The translations under genes and the position numbers were made by a program. Under the pieces are notes generated by a model. That model was given only the letters and a program-made list of their open reading frames with translations, ran no database searches and was not told the DNA's origin. 64,000 nt of DNA from Anseranas semipalmata (taxonomy: Eukaryota > Chordata > Aves > Anseriformes > Anseranatidae), in assembly GCA_013399115.1 (NCBI GenBank), contig VXAA01003276.1:141961-205960 (forward strand). The letters run 5' to 3'. This document shows, one piece after another, positions 49,522 through 62,136 of this stretch (position 1 is the first letter of the stretch; each line of letters begins with the position of its first letter).

Positions 49522-51543
49522 GTACAAAACCTAAAGATATAATTTAAAAGCAAGCAAAGTAATATGTATTTTTAAGAGAAGCTTTTCCTTTTACTTTTAA
49601 TTGTAATTACTAAGGAACACACAATTTTAGCTAGTGGAAATTTATCTGCGATCCAAATGAATGTTACTTAGGTGATAGTTTTTATAACACTTTATTAAGC
49701 ATCAGAATGTTTATCATACTTAACACCTGGAGCTGCCACAGAGAAAGTGTGAGCAATTCAATTGGTGTTGAGAAGCTGACAGTGGTTTTGTTATTAACAA
49801 AGCCCATTCAAATAATGTTCAATTTGTCAGGCTTTCAAACAAATAGACAAAACCCAAACAAACCTTGATAGTTTTTTATCTGATGAAGAATCACCATGTG
49901 CAGCACAAAATAGTTGTATAATTGTAGAACTTTGTGCACACAAAAGATATTATTTTTCTTAGATGTACTGAGATAAAAGCATATTGTGCAGGATCAACTC
50001 ATGAAATTTAAAAATATTTTTTCAGAAATATAAAATAAGGGATATAAATGGAATTCTATTAGATTTCAAGTGTTCTTCAAGTTCCTTTTCTCTGCATTCT
50101 TAAAGCAGTTTCTTTATCACATTGTGTATCATGCTTTGAGAATGGATGAATTGAAGATTACCTGATGGCATAAACAGAAGAGGTTTATTTTGTTTTACGT
50201 TCCCGTACTACCTGGTCATAATTTAGGTTTTAATGAAATAAAGAAATATCTTTTTATCCTCTTGATTAATTTTACATGTTAATGTGGTTAACAAAAAGGT
50301 ATTGAGATACAACTAACTAGGCTCTGGAAATGAATAGGTATGGGAATTATCATTGTTTTTTCTCCCAAAAATGGCTGTCAAAAATGTACTGTATTTCCAC
50401 AGTTACTACTTTGGAGTTTTGCATCTGATAATGCAACTTAATTTCAGGACAACACAAGTATGTCTTTTGGTGAATGGAGCTCTACATAAGTTTTTACTAC
50501 TGCTTTCAAAGCAGGAGCGGGATGTGTCAGGTATTTCCAACAGCATTCAGAAAATTTTGGTGAGGATTGTCCTAACATGGTCATGGTTTGGTACATCTGT
50601 TCTGAAAAGGAATGTTTCTCCTGTCCCCAGCCTGCCTGTAATGAGACAGTAGGTATCTTCAGCCCTCTTCCAGTTCATCCAAACCTAAACTTCTATTCTA
50701 AAAAACAGAAAAGAATGTCTTAACATTTAAATGAGTTAGAAATACAAGTAAATGAAGCATGGCCTGACAATCTCCTGTGTGNAAGCAATCTTGTAAAGGC
50801 AAATCAAGCTAATCTAGTTAAAAAAATAAAAAAAAATCAGAGCCTGGCTTCATTTTGGTATTTCTTTAAAGGTGTATAGTAGTATTTCACTATTTTAACA
50901 CTGATTTAATAGTGACAAAGTAGGCCCTAATTTTGCAATATTTTACAAAATATGCATTCCTTCTTTTCATCCCATTTTTCTTTTCTGATCAGCTGAAATT
51001 TGCTATTTGCAAAAGAAGTACATTTTAGGAAAACATTTAAGAAATGTTTAGGCTTGTGTGCCTCTGATGATAAAGATGGAAGATTTTTACTTCCTATACA
51101 ACTGTTTTTTTATCCCTGTAATCATTTAGATATTGAGTATTGACTCCATTATGACTGCATGAATATTTCTCTGAAAATAGGCCCAGTATGTCTTACTCCA
51201 GGTTCTCACTTTGAACGGGCCTTACTTCTATCAATTTGATGGCTGTCTCTGGTAGAAATGAAATTATGGAAGAACTCTTAAAAGATTTACAAATTCCTGT
51301 GTTCATATAACAAATTAAATTCCATTAATTTAGCTTTACTTTGGTAGGAGAAATGTCTTTGGTAATTTCCTAGCCTAAGGATTTTCCTTGGCAATCAGAG
51401 ATTCCCTTCAGCATAGAAGATGCTAAAATATACTGAAGGAACAGTGTAACACATTTTAGATTTCAAATTTTTGGAAATAACTTGTGTTAAATTGTAATCA
51501 TAGGGTGTTTTCTTGAATCATAAGATGTTTCAACCTTGAAGTT

Positions 51544-51576
51544 AAAAAAAAAAAGAAAAAAAAAAAAGAAAAAAGA
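51544..51576. repeat. Interrupted poly-A run
   Basis: About 33 bp of A with G interruptions. The preceding aatcataagatgtttcaacc faintly recalls a CR1 tail but is too diverged to call. Confidence 0.85.
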
Positions 51577-51715
51577 ATGAAAATTGTTTCCTTCCTAAAT
51601 ATTTAGCACTGGATTTTGATTATTGGACTTCAGATGAAGATAAGTATGCAAAGAACCTTAACACTAACTTGCTAATGTTTTTCAATTACAAAGCTTATTG
51701 AAGTCAAACCAAATT

Positions 51716-51765
51716 AAAAAATAAAAACAAAAACAAAAATAAAACAAATAAACAAACAAACAAAT
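51716..51765. repeat. A-rich AAAAC/AAAT/AAAC block
   Basis: Irregular A-rich units ending in four AAAC repeats. Confidence 0.85.
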
Positions 51766-52204
51766 GACCAATACATTCACAAAACAAATACAATATGACA
51801 TATAAAGCCAGGCAGGAGAATAAATTGATTGTCATTGACAAGATTTTTAATGCAAAGTTAACTTCACTACATTGTACTCAAATTAGAAACATTAACTTTT
51901 AAAATTTCCTGACCTTTGTGAATTTCATTTTTTTCTGTTAACATAGCATGAACATTTGATTTACATTTCATTAATGGGAAAATTGAGGTAAAAGATTGTA
52001 GATTTCCAAACTCATTCATATTAAGAGATTTTTTTCTACTAAGAAAAGTTCAACCTGTTTTGCACGGGACAGGTTTATCATACTATTTGATCATATTAAA
52101 TTGTTTTTGCATCAAGGGGTAATATATATAATTTGTATGTATATTTTTCCATATGATTTTTATTGACTTTAATAGCAGTTGCACAACTAGAATCTACTTC
52201 ATGC

Positions 52205-52223
52205 GGGGTGGGGGGTGGGGGGG
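52205..52223 (+). repeat. G-run cluster; plus-strand G4-capable
   Basis: Runs of 4, 6 and 7 G separated by single T. Four G-triplets are possible only by splitting a long run, so folding is likely but register-variable. Confidence 0.82.
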
Positions 52224-52640
52224 CTGGAAAACAAAACATACTTATTGCTATTCAGCTAAAAAAATATGTGCTAAACAATTAAAAGCATTGGGAGGTAAGG
52301 ACACTCCAACAACCATGTTATCTGTAAAAAAGACATCGAAGCTTATAGCAGCATCATTTTTATATTAAAATCAGTAGAATAATGTAAGGGGTGGTTGATT
52401 CAAACTACTTTCTGTTCCCTCACAAAGATCATCAGACACCTCAGTAATATTAACAAGATGCAGAATTAATTCTAGTGACCTGAAGTTTGCACCTCCTCTA
52501 GCTAACATTTCTTTCCAAGATTAGCGAAACAAGTAATCCTCCAATTTGGTTAGATTTTTGTAAATTGGAGACATGAGAAAACATGTAGAAGCAAATTCTT
52601 ATCACTTCACAGCACACATAAAAAACACATGGTCACTTAC

Positions 52641-52816
52641 TGCCTTGATGCTTTCAAAGTGTCCACCTTCTTTATCAAAGTCTATTGGCTGCCCATTAAG
52701 TGTCCAATAAAAAGTGACATCTAGTGTGCTGTCATGAAGGGCTTTGCAACTGAGGACAATGCTTTCTCCAACTGTTAACTCTATCTTCTTGGGAGTCAGC
52801 TCTATCCTTGTAGGTT
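52641..52816 (-). CDS. CNTN5: CNTN5 exon: Ig domain 6, N-terminal half
   Basis: This 176 bp exon is on the minus strand. It completes the Glu codon split from the exon at 53838-53965 and ends in phase 0 with GCA, before donor GTAAGT at 52640-52635. The acceptor ends caag at 52820-52817. The translation starts [19 protein letters not shown], then [11 protein letters not shown], giving the B-strand cysteine. [15 protein letters not shown] follows, giving the C-strand tryptophan, and the exon closes with GGHFESIKA. This is the first half of a standard Ig C2/I-set fold; its second cysteine comes from the next exon. [10 protein letters not shown] with TFYWTL matches my recollection of CNTN5 Ig6 and differs from its paralogues. 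The intron between this exon and the one at 53838 is only 1,021 bp and carries a GC-rich insert. Confidence 0.94.
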
Positions 52817-53837
52817 CTTGAAATATAGAAGGAAAAAGAACATTTAGATGGAAGTCTAGTTATAGTAAGGCATCAATATAGTGTGTTTGAGTTCTGCTTA
52901 GTTTACTCGGACCCTGCATTTATTGTTTGTTTCAAATATATAGTGTTAAATACTGAAATATATTCATAACGCACTCTGAGACATAACAGTGGTGAACAGA
53001 GGAATATTGGGTTTACATGACAAAGGTTTGGTAGCAGGGGCACTGCAGGGGTGGCCTCTGTGAGCAGAGCCCAGGAGCTGCCCCAGGTCAGACAACAGCC
53101 AGCTCCAGCCAGCTCCAAAAGGGACCCGCCGCTGGCCAGAGCCAAGCCNATGGGTACCCCACAGAGCAGATCTCCACGCTGCAGCCATGGAGGAGCCCCT
53201 GGTGGAGCAGGTGGATGTGGCCTGGAGGAGGCCGCGGCCCATGGCAGCCCCTGCAGGAGGGCTCTCTCTTAAAACAAAAAAAATCCAGGCATAAATATAC
53301 AAAGAAGCTTGAAAAATGGTCTTGCACATCTGAAAACAAAAGCAATGATCAGATAAGAATTCACTTGAAAAGTGGTAAAAATGTGGCTTAGAAATTAATC
53401 ATAACTCAGTGATTTGGTTACTATTAGTGTTCTAAGGAACTAAGCTATCTTTCCTTAGAATATCTATTGATACAATTATTACTTTATTTCTGGACTTCAT
53501 TTCTGTTCAGCAAGGGGTGGAGGTGAGTTCCCAAAGCCAATGTATGTTAAAAGGGATATTGATTTTTATTTTTTCGTTTTCCTCCTCTTTCATTTGTAGA
53601 ACTATTTATGATCTGGCTGATTTAATATGTATACAAATTCTGCTGACATACATCTACAATATAACAGCTGGAGTATGCAATCTGATGCAGTATTTGATCA
53701 GAGGTTAACAGTCTAGTTTGTTGGAAATGGCCTTTTATTCTGTCTGTACAATGCTGTTGTGTACTTGGCTGGGGATTCTAAGCAATAATGAAATATTAGT
53801 AATGAGATATCATCAATAACATGGCATTTTTTCATAC
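52817..53837 (-). other. CNTN5: CNTN5 intron between Ig5 and Ig6, with GC-rich insert
   Basis: This 1,021 bp phase-1 intron is AT-rich except for a GC-rich block at about 52990-53275, which I treat as a candidate interspersed repeat. Confidence 0.87.
52990..53275 (-). repeat. GC-rich insert, candidate avian interspersed repeat
   Basis: A roughly 290 bp GC-rich block in an otherwise AT-rich 1 kb intron. Minus-strand features include ctgctaccaaacctttgtca, atgtaaacccaatattcct, and GC-rich text around ggctcctccatggctgcag. These feel like a common galliform interspersed repeat (CR1 5' region or an LTR-type element), but I cannot name the family. An unresolved base lies at 53149. Open frames cross it on both strands, which high GC alone can explain. 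Boundaries and orientation are approximate. Confidence 0.45.
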
Positions 53838-53965
53838 CTTTAACAGATAATGATGCAACTATTTCTGCAGACCCAAATACATTTACACCTTGACATAAAT
53901 ACCGTCCTTCATCAGACTTGGAAGCGTTCAGGATTCGCAGGCTCCCATGTGGAAGAATAGTTATC
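53838..53965 (-). CDS. CNTN5: CNTN5 exon: Ig domain 5, C-terminal half
   Basis: This internal exon is 128 bp and is read on the minus strand. It starts in phase 2 (the last base of an Arg/Lys-type codon) and ends with the first base of a Glu codon. The acceptor is a pyrimidine tract ending ttcag at 53967-53966; the donor is GT at 53837-53836. The 42 complete codons include [17 protein letters not shown], then the LC of the Ig F-strand motif (DEGRYLC), which supplies the second disulfide cysteine. The segment closes with [12 protein letters not shown]. There is an N-glycosylation sequon, NAS. From memory of the family, this matches contactin Ig5, and CNTN5 fits better than CNTN3, 4 or 6. CNTN5 is a GPI-anchored neuronal cell-adhesion molecule of the immunoglobulin superfamily, studied in auditory and retinal circuits. 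The exon with the first half of Ig5 is expected above 64000. Confidence 0.93.
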
Positions 53966-54671
53966 CTGAAAAGGAAAAATGCATAAATATATAAATATAT
54001 CTCCAGTCCTACCAACCAAATTCCATGATGATATCTTTTAGAGCTAATAAATAGGATTAAGGACTGCTGCCTCTCTAGCTAAGGATGATGAAGACGATAA
54101 TTGAATTCTCCTCTGTTTCAAAAGGTTTGTAATAAACCCATTTTACTCCTTCTTCTTCCTTAATTCAAAAAGTTACAGGGAGGCATCAGTGGATTAGTAT
54201 CTTCTGACACTTATCCATGGTGAATTTTAATGAATCTTTTATAAAAAGTAAAAAAGGTGATTTTTCATAATTTGTCTCTAAAGTTTCACTGCTATATTAT
54301 TGTCAAATCAAACTTCAATATCAAGCATAAGCTATTTCATTTAGAATAAAAAAATGACCTTAAAAATCAAATCTGAGAAGAATGGAAAGTAAAGTGTACT
54401 CCTGTTCTCTTCAGATGTAAAACCAGTCACTGCTCTCAGCAGAGAGATAGAAGAAAATAATAGCTTAATAGGTTCGAATGTGAATGGGGCAGAGGAAGGA
54501 CATGTCAACAAACAAATTCCCCAGTGTAATATGATGCTGTATCTCCCTTCTTGTTTTAAACAAATATGTATTAATATTTGAGTCACATTATTTGTCTACA
54601 GGTCATTTCATAGAAAGCATAATTATATTAGATAAATACTTTTGTATCAGAGTTTCGAGCTTCCTCTTCTT

Positions 54672-54689
54672 CTTTTTTTTTTTTTTTTC
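54672..54689. repeat. Poly-T run
   Basis: About 18 T residues; no retroelement body recognised beside it. Confidence 0.85.
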
Positions 54690-57260
54690 AAATGGGAAGG
54701 CCTGAAATTTTGTTATAATATTTTGCACCTGTGACTAGTTTCACATCTGGAGTGAAAAGGAGTACACGTTTCACTAGAATAATATCTGGTTTAAGAACAG
54801 ATTGGGATGTAAGCTTCCTTCCTTTCTTCTTGGTGTAAGTATGCTCTTGTATATTTTCCTCTTAAGATACTCTGTGATCAATGCTCTGAGGAGATTGTAT
54901 TATTAGTATGACAGTAGCCTTTGCAGAAGAGTAATAGTTTTCATCAATATACTGACAGCATCAGACAAATGAAAGGACACTCCTACAACGTTTACAAATT
55001 ATAAAAGCTTATATGCAGCATAAGTCCTGATATAAAACTGTTTTTCTTTCTGATCTCAGAGGAAAAGAAAGTTAGATGCATATGGAAGATTATCTAATGA
55101 ATCTTATACATATTATTAGCTACATTTCTATTTAGCTAAAAGCTCTTGGTATCCATGAGGAAACGAGTAATTGTTCAATCAAAGGAATTGCAAACACATT
55201 TGCTGGTGAATTATTTGACTCAGAAATTAATACTTTCCTTAAAATGTCTAGCATTCATTTGTTCTCCCTTTTTTGTGTTTGGAAAAAAAGCCAGAGGCTG
55301 ATTATGATGGAAACTGAAATGCTTTATTTATTCACATAACACTTGCTGCACACAGCAGGAACACAGACTTTTCCTTCCCGCCCTGCAAATATCTCTGTCA
55401 TGGAGAGACCACCCGTGTAGTATGTCAACATATTTTAATAAGAAAATTCCATAGCAAAAGGTTTTTTAGCATCATAAATAAAAGGGTAGCAAAGAGAGAA
55501 GAAATGAGGTTGGAGTAGAGTTAAGGATAATTGAACAATTCAGGAAAAAAAAACTAAATTATTAACTTATTAGAAACTGAGGGAAAGATGATGATGATAG
55601 ATGAAGGTATAGAGAAGAGAGGGATCAAGGTGATAGTCTGGAGATATCTAAGTTTAAGCAAAACTCATTGTAATCACTTAAAGGAGATAGATGCTGTCCT
55701 TCCAAGAACTCTGAAAAAATTGGCACATGAGCTTACTGTCTCCATAGAAAAGAGTTTTCGTCTACCTAATAACACAGAGAAAAAGAGATGAGAGTTGATG
55801 TCTTGGAATCAGTAAATATGCTGGCTTAACGTCAGTAGCAACAAAGACTTTTAGCAGGAATATTGACAAAAAGAATAATCAGGATATGACAGCAAATGGA
55901 CAGGAGATAAAATTCAATGTGTTTTAACTAACATACCCTGCGCAAGACTAAATTGTTATAATATTTAATAAGAAAAATATTTTCTAGAGAAAATAAATGC
56001 AGATTTCATCTTCCAAGGGTTCAATGATGAGAGTAGTAGAATTCACATGACTGTTTAAACAGATTTAATACAGAAATTTAAGATGGTAAAGGAACTGACT
56101 GAACAGAAGAGGAAAATCAATTTTGTTGAAATTGAAATGGTTCTTTGAACAATTATTTTTCATAAAAGGGTACAAAAAGAAGAGTGCTAGAAATTTGATA
56201 AAACGAACAGTTCATTGACACAGCAAGATCGTAGTATCAAACAGGAGGGCTTTGGTGATTCTGAGAACCAAATTCATAGAAAAGTAGTGAATGTGGCTCT
56301 GAACTAAGTACTACACAGCAAAGGCAAATGCAACCCTAGAATATAACAGATACCAATCAGCAGCTCATTATGGAAGTGTTTATAGTTAGGGTGCTGAGGA
56401 AATGTAATCTGGAATATAGGGCAAACATCAGTATTGAGATCATCAGCATTCAGAAAGATTAATCTTAATAAGAGCTAGCACTCAGGACCTCTATTATTGG
56501 GAAGACCAGGAAGGAACGAATACCTGTCTTTCTGGAGGATATCTGGAAGATAAGGTGTCTACATGTGAGATGAGCTTCTATTGTACATGTTAATTCATGG
56601 ATCTTTTCAAACGAATCAGTAGAATTTCTATCAACAGTAATAAAATTTCACATCTAATTCATATTATAGATATATACACTCAGATATCTCAACCTGGAAC
56701 TGAATCTCACCCTCAGATCATTAGATAATTCCCCAAACGTAAGTGCCTATTATGACCTGACATCACTTGAGGCACAAAATCCCTACTGCTGTTCACATCA
56801 AGAGTGTGATGCAGAAGTGAATTCCTCCATTGTCTCCCCTTACTCTGGCTTTAGCTAGTAACAAGAAGCCGTCTATGAGCACATGAACTAAACTTCTTTC
56901 AGCGGAAACTGCAAGGGATTCTTGAGGAGTGCATCAGTTTTCAGCCACAAATATGCATCCCGTCCATGGGATGGGACTAGAGCTATTGTGAAGAGAAACC
57001 CTGAGTTAGGCAGTATGGACAGTGACAACTTATGCTGTGTGAATTTGCTCCTATAGCTCCATACTGCTCAGTCATATAGAAATAGCCCAAAGGTATCCAA
57101 GACACCTGCATAGGGCTGAGAAATGTGATACAAAACCTATGAGAGGACTTAACTGCTTACAGCACAGACATAGAGGCTTATGGCATTTGTAAGTGTGTCC
57201 TTTGGAAGCCTGGATGTGAGCCAGGGTACTGCAGGGACTCTCGAAGGGCAGTAGGAGTTT

Positions 57261-57296
57261 GGGTGTGTGTGGGGAGGTGTTGGGGGTGGAGGGGGG
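57261..57296 (+). repeat. Canonical G-quadruplex motif
   Basis: G runs of 3, 4, 5 and 6 with loops of 7, 7 and 4 bases. It lies in the intron upstream of the Ig5 exon, on the template strand for CNTN5. Confidence 0.87.
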
Positions 57297-59208
57297 ACAG
57301 CTGACTCAAGACCCTAGTGTGATGTTAGAGACAGTGTAAGGAATTAAGGGGTATAAATTCTGCTGCTGATGGTAGTGGTGGGCAACAAACGTGATGATGG
57401 TCTTTGAATTTGAACACCTCTCAGAAATCAGTTAAGCACATGCTTCACTGCATACTGTATACCCATAAAGCTAAAAAATTTGATTGATAATGAAAAGAGC
57501 TAAATTGAAATCGAATGTGATTTTCAAAGTGTATCTGATATCTGTGCATATTATACTTTTCCACTATGGTTTTATTTGAAGTACAGCAGCTGTTGGATGC
57601 CCAGCTTGCAATGCCTGTAGTTTTCTTGTCTAGAATATCAGCAAGTTTGGAAATACATATTAGTAGCATTTCTATAAAGTAAACTTTGTTAATTACAGCA
57701 TAACCCAGTAAACTAGGTTGAGAATTGTTATAAAACCATAAAAGCATGCATGAGAGTGTAATTTTTTTTCTTTAAGGCTTCAGGATTGGACTTAGATTGA
57801 CATTGGAAGGCTGCAAAATGCTCAGTAATTATAGCTTTCAGACAATATTTCCAACTGAATCTTTTCACTGTAAAATATTTGCAATCTATTCAAAACTACT
57901 GTTCAGCAGTAACACTAAGATTGGAAACATTTTTAGTACATTCTTTTAAACAAAAATGCATTAGCTCACACAGATTAGCCCTTTCATCAATTTTACCATT
58001 TTACCAATAAAGTATGTAGCAGGGAAGGTAAGATCGTTGATAAAGATGTGCTGTTTTATCTGGACGGATGAAAGTTTATACCATTTTCATATGGGAGATT
58101 GATTTGCTCTACCTAGAAAGGTATTCTCCGAGACCAACTGTCTGCTGAGAAGCTGACGAGTGTAAATTACATTATAAGGAAATGCTGGATCTTTGCTTGA
58201 AGATGTTTGAAGTTGTTTGGAAGTCCTTTATTTGGCAACCAGAAATACCTTCTCTTAATCAGTGTTGACCAGCAAAAAGGTGAAGAAAACTGATGATGGG
58301 GTGAACAGAGTGGGAGGTCCCCACAGACGTGAATGATAAAGTTCAGGTTCCTTTAGGCTTGGTGTGATTTAGAGAAGAGGACTGTGTAGAATACAATATA
58401 TAAGAGTTGCTCATATAGGAAGTACTAGTGTGGCGTAAAGAAGTATCCTTTATTTTACAGTGTTTTGATTTTAAAAATGTCGTGCTTCTTCCTTCCTGCT
58501 GTTTTATGCACAGATAACTTGTGAGAGAGGCTGTGTTTTTTTGCCTTATTTTGAGGGAAAGGATAAAGAAGAAGGACGTGCAGTCGTCATTGTCTTGGTA
58601 TAAAACAGGGAGGTCTATTCTGCTTGCCCTATTCTTGATGATTATTTTGCCTTCAATTAGTTCTTAAGGATAAATGAAATGTATTAATAGTCCAGATCCT
58701 CTTATTGCTTTGCTGTGCTTCAGGCAACATACTTCTTCGTTAATATCTGTTACCATTCAGTAAGAAAGTTCTGAGATATTATCTACAGCCAATAGAGGAC
58801 ATACTGGTTTAGAGGGTGGAAAATCTCAGCAGTCTTTATCAACAGGGACAGTTTTACCTTGACTCACCAGGGTTAGGATGTGCATTTGTTCTGCCTATCA
58901 CATGTAAAAGCAGTGAGCAGAGACTTCCATCAAGATTAAGAAAATAAGAAGGGGAAATTCTAATTTTAATTCTGTTGTATTATTCATAATAGATTCTCAC
59001 AAACAGATGTACTGACATTGTGGGTAGGTTTTATTTTAAATTCTGTGATGGACCCCGGAATCCACATGTTGAAGGAGCTGAGTGGTTGAATACAGCAAAA
59101 GTTATAATTACTACACAACATTCAGGATTTTATTGGAGAGTAACAGAGGAGACACTGATAGAAATGAAAGCCAGACAGCTTATATTTGGAGCTTTATATT
59201 TTTTGAAT

Positions 59209-59253
59209 ATATATATATATATTATGTAAAAAACAAACAAACAAACAAACAAC
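59209..59253. repeat. (TA)n then (AAAC)n
   Basis: A short TA array (59209-59222) and about six AAAC units (59230-59253). Confidence 0.87.
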
Positions 59254-59358
59254 AAAAAAGCCAATTGTGTGGGCATTTTTTCTGAAGGGTAGAAGAATTA
59301 GCAATGAGTAGTCTGATTAAGCTATGCATACTTTTGCCTTTCTATATTTTTAATTCTT

Positions 59359-59389
59359 TGTGTGTGTGTGTGTGTGTGCGTGTGTGTGT
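59359..59389. repeat. (TG)n microsatellite
   Basis: About 15 TG units with one CG variant. Confidence 0.92.
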
Positions 59390-62038
59390 TTTTAACTCTC
59401 CCATACTAAAGTTATTTTTATAGGGATAAACAAAGCAATCCGGGGAGCATTAACGAGAAATTTGGTGAAGAGTTAGTCAAAAGCTTTGTAAACTTGAACA
59501 CATAGAAACTGGGTAAAAGAAGATTGTAGGTTATTCAGGTGGTTAGATTTTTTTTCCCTGTATTTCTCATTGGGGTATAAAAACAGGAGTATGAAATTGG
59601 TTTGTGTGCATATTGGAAATAAGAACCTTTAAGATGCAAATGCAGAGAAGCTGCTCTGACTCACTTAGCCTGTGGCCGTTCAGAATGTTCGGATCTGAGC
59701 AATCTGTCATTTCACATTAGCTTGGATATGGGACCTGTCAGTATTCTTTAATGTAGATTACAAGGAATCAGGACAAGTATTTGTAAATAGCTGAAACCTT
59801 TATTTCTCCTTGAATGACTGTGAGCTCTCTCATTTCCCTGTGCTTTCTCTCACTCCTTCATAATAGATGTACAAGCCTCTAAATCTCACAGGAAATGAAT
59901 ATGAGTTATTGCTATAGTAAAACCACTTAAATAACCAGAATGCCATCTACTTTATATGAATTTTTTATATTATCACACTAGATGGAGTTTTTATTTAAAT
60001 ATTGTTGACCTAATTAGAAACAAGGCGATATTTGGTCCACTCCCGGGGCAGAACACAAAATTAGTTGGATTTTCTTCAGATTTTCAAACATTTATAATAG
60101 TGTAATTCCTATGTGTGATGTCCTAGGTCATGGGAATATGCTAAGATTTATCATTAATGTGCTGTAAACTACTTCCAGCTCTATTTAATCTAATCTATGC
60201 AAACCGTTTTAGGGCAAGTTTTTTTCAAAGGAGACACAGCTCGGCCTATCATTTTGTCCTTGCCGTTTGCTGCACGGAAACATTTGTGCATGCAAATGCA
60301 CAGATTTTAACAATGCAAATGGTGTTCTCATATGTACATGTAATTTCAGGTGACTGGCACTACAAGTCAGCTTTTGCTAACAAATGTAGTTCCTGTTCTA
60401 AGCACAGGGAATAAGTACAATTTCCACAGTGTTGCTGAGCAGTAAAGGCTGGAAACCACTGATATGTCAGAATTAACGTGGTCTCTTGAAGTGCTTTTTT
60501 CTATGTACGAGTGGGTTGGTCATTACCGGTTTTAACAGTGCTTCTTATTAATTCCCCTATTCAGATAGGTACTTCAGCACACAGCTTTAAAGACCCTGTT
60601 AATAACAGTAATATCAATGATGACATGAATGTCCTAAAATGTAAACATCTGCTAAGGTATCAAACTCAGTCAGAGCCTAACTGTAAATGGCATAGATATT
60701 CAAATCAGTAATCTATTACCTATACAAATGAAACAAACAAGAAAACTTTTTAATTATTCTAGTTTTCATTAGTAGTCTTAAGCAAGAGAGATCAGTTGGT
60801 TCATTTTGAAAATTTAGCATCACTTTGCTAACTGACACCTTGCAATTCTGCTCTAATATTTTGCCCCAAAATGTGTTTGGTCTTGTATGAATGTGAAAAA
60901 AAATGGAAGAATTTCTTAGAATTTATCTCAGGAAAAGCCTTCCAGAGGGTAGGAAGTGCCATTTAGGGTCTTTCTGCTCTTCATTATAGTCCAAAAGTTC
61001 TTTTAAAAGCTTTTTTATAAAATATGTTGGGTTTAGGACAATATATCTCTAAAAATGCTGAAATGACTCAAAAAAGGATGAAAACATTCTTTTGTATTTT
61101 TTTTACCATATTGTACTCCTGACACATTTAAAATTAAAAACTATATTAATATTTTAATATTTTTAATAATTAAATTTATTTCCTCTTTTTTACACACTGT
61201 TTCAATGTCAGAAATATTCTGCTACTTAGAAAAAGTTCTTGCTTTTCAAGAAAAAGTCTTTTATCACAATAATTTTTTCCATGTTCCTAGGTGACAGCAA
61301 TGAATTATTAACTTATTCTATTTTTCTCAGAAGCTTTAAAAATAATAAAGTGCTTGTAGGACTTCATAATTCCCTCAGGAAAAAGAAAAATACATGTGGA
61401 AATTTTAGTTACCTTAAGATATTTCTGTTTCACTCATTAGAAAGACAAGTTGGCAGACTGGGTATGCAAGAGCTAAAATCCAAATAGACCAGGTACTCAA
61501 GGGGGCAGACCTTTTTAGCAGTTGTAAAATGACATAGTCTCATTCAACCGTATGGGTCTACTTTAATTTATACTGGCTAAAGACAAAAAACAGCCAAATT
61601 ATCCTATTCTTGAAGTGTTAACGTTAACTTCAATATAATACAAACAGCAGAAATATTTTCATATTATCCTGCAGCACAATAAACTTTAATTTCATTAAAA
61701 TGATATTGTTGTAAATTTAAGACAGTTAATTAGATGTTTACATGTGAAGTTTTCATATGCTTAGGGCAACAGTCATCTAGTTAAAGCATTATTATTGTAA
61801 GCTTTGTAATAACATCCAGTCAGACGGAACCTGCTTTCCAACATTGATTCATGTTCTGCAACAACACTACTAGAATATTAACTTCCAGTTATATCTCCAT
61901 GTAACACAGAAATGAAATTTAATCTTTCCCACCTCCTTGAAAAATTATTTTGTTAGAGATAGTTCCTGCTTTCACGTGAATAGAAGAGATTGCTAGATAG
62001 GAAGAATTGACAACCTTTGCATTAGACCTCATGCTCTC

Positions 62039-62136
62039 AAAAAAAAAAAAAGGAAAAAGAAAAGAAAAGAAAAGAAAAGAAAAGAAAAGAAAAGAAAAGA
62101 AAAGAAAAGAAAAGAAAAGAAAAGAAAAGAGAAGAA
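62039..62136. repeat. (AAAAG)n microsatellite
   Basis: A poly-A start (62040-62051) is followed by about 15 AAAAG pentamers. The minus-strand Phe/Leu/Ser frame across it is an artefact. Confidence 0.95.

Larger units (their letters stand above)
38918..52640 (-). other. CNTN5: CNTN5 intron within Ig6
   Basis: This 13,723 bp phase-0 intron contains AT-rich sequence with TAATG repeats (39840-39950), a pentamer microsatellite with a CR1 3' end (40651-40822), a poly-C/poly-T block (42434-42453), a GAAAG/GGGA purine tract (43720-43792), a G-rich tract (46613-46638), (TTTA)n (48977-49000), poly-T (49486-49521), A-rich runs (51544-51576, 51716-51765) and a G-run cluster (52205-52223). One base is unresolved at 50782. 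No other gene is recognised. Confidence 0.85.

Noticed and set aside
51490..51560. Possible CR1 tail in minus orientation
   Set aside because: Only a vague resemblance (aatcataagatgtttcaacc) with no CR1 body following; too diverged to call.
53088..53345. Overlapping open frames on both strands in the GC-rich insert
   Set aside because: High GC reduces stop codons; frames include an ambiguous base and show no domain.
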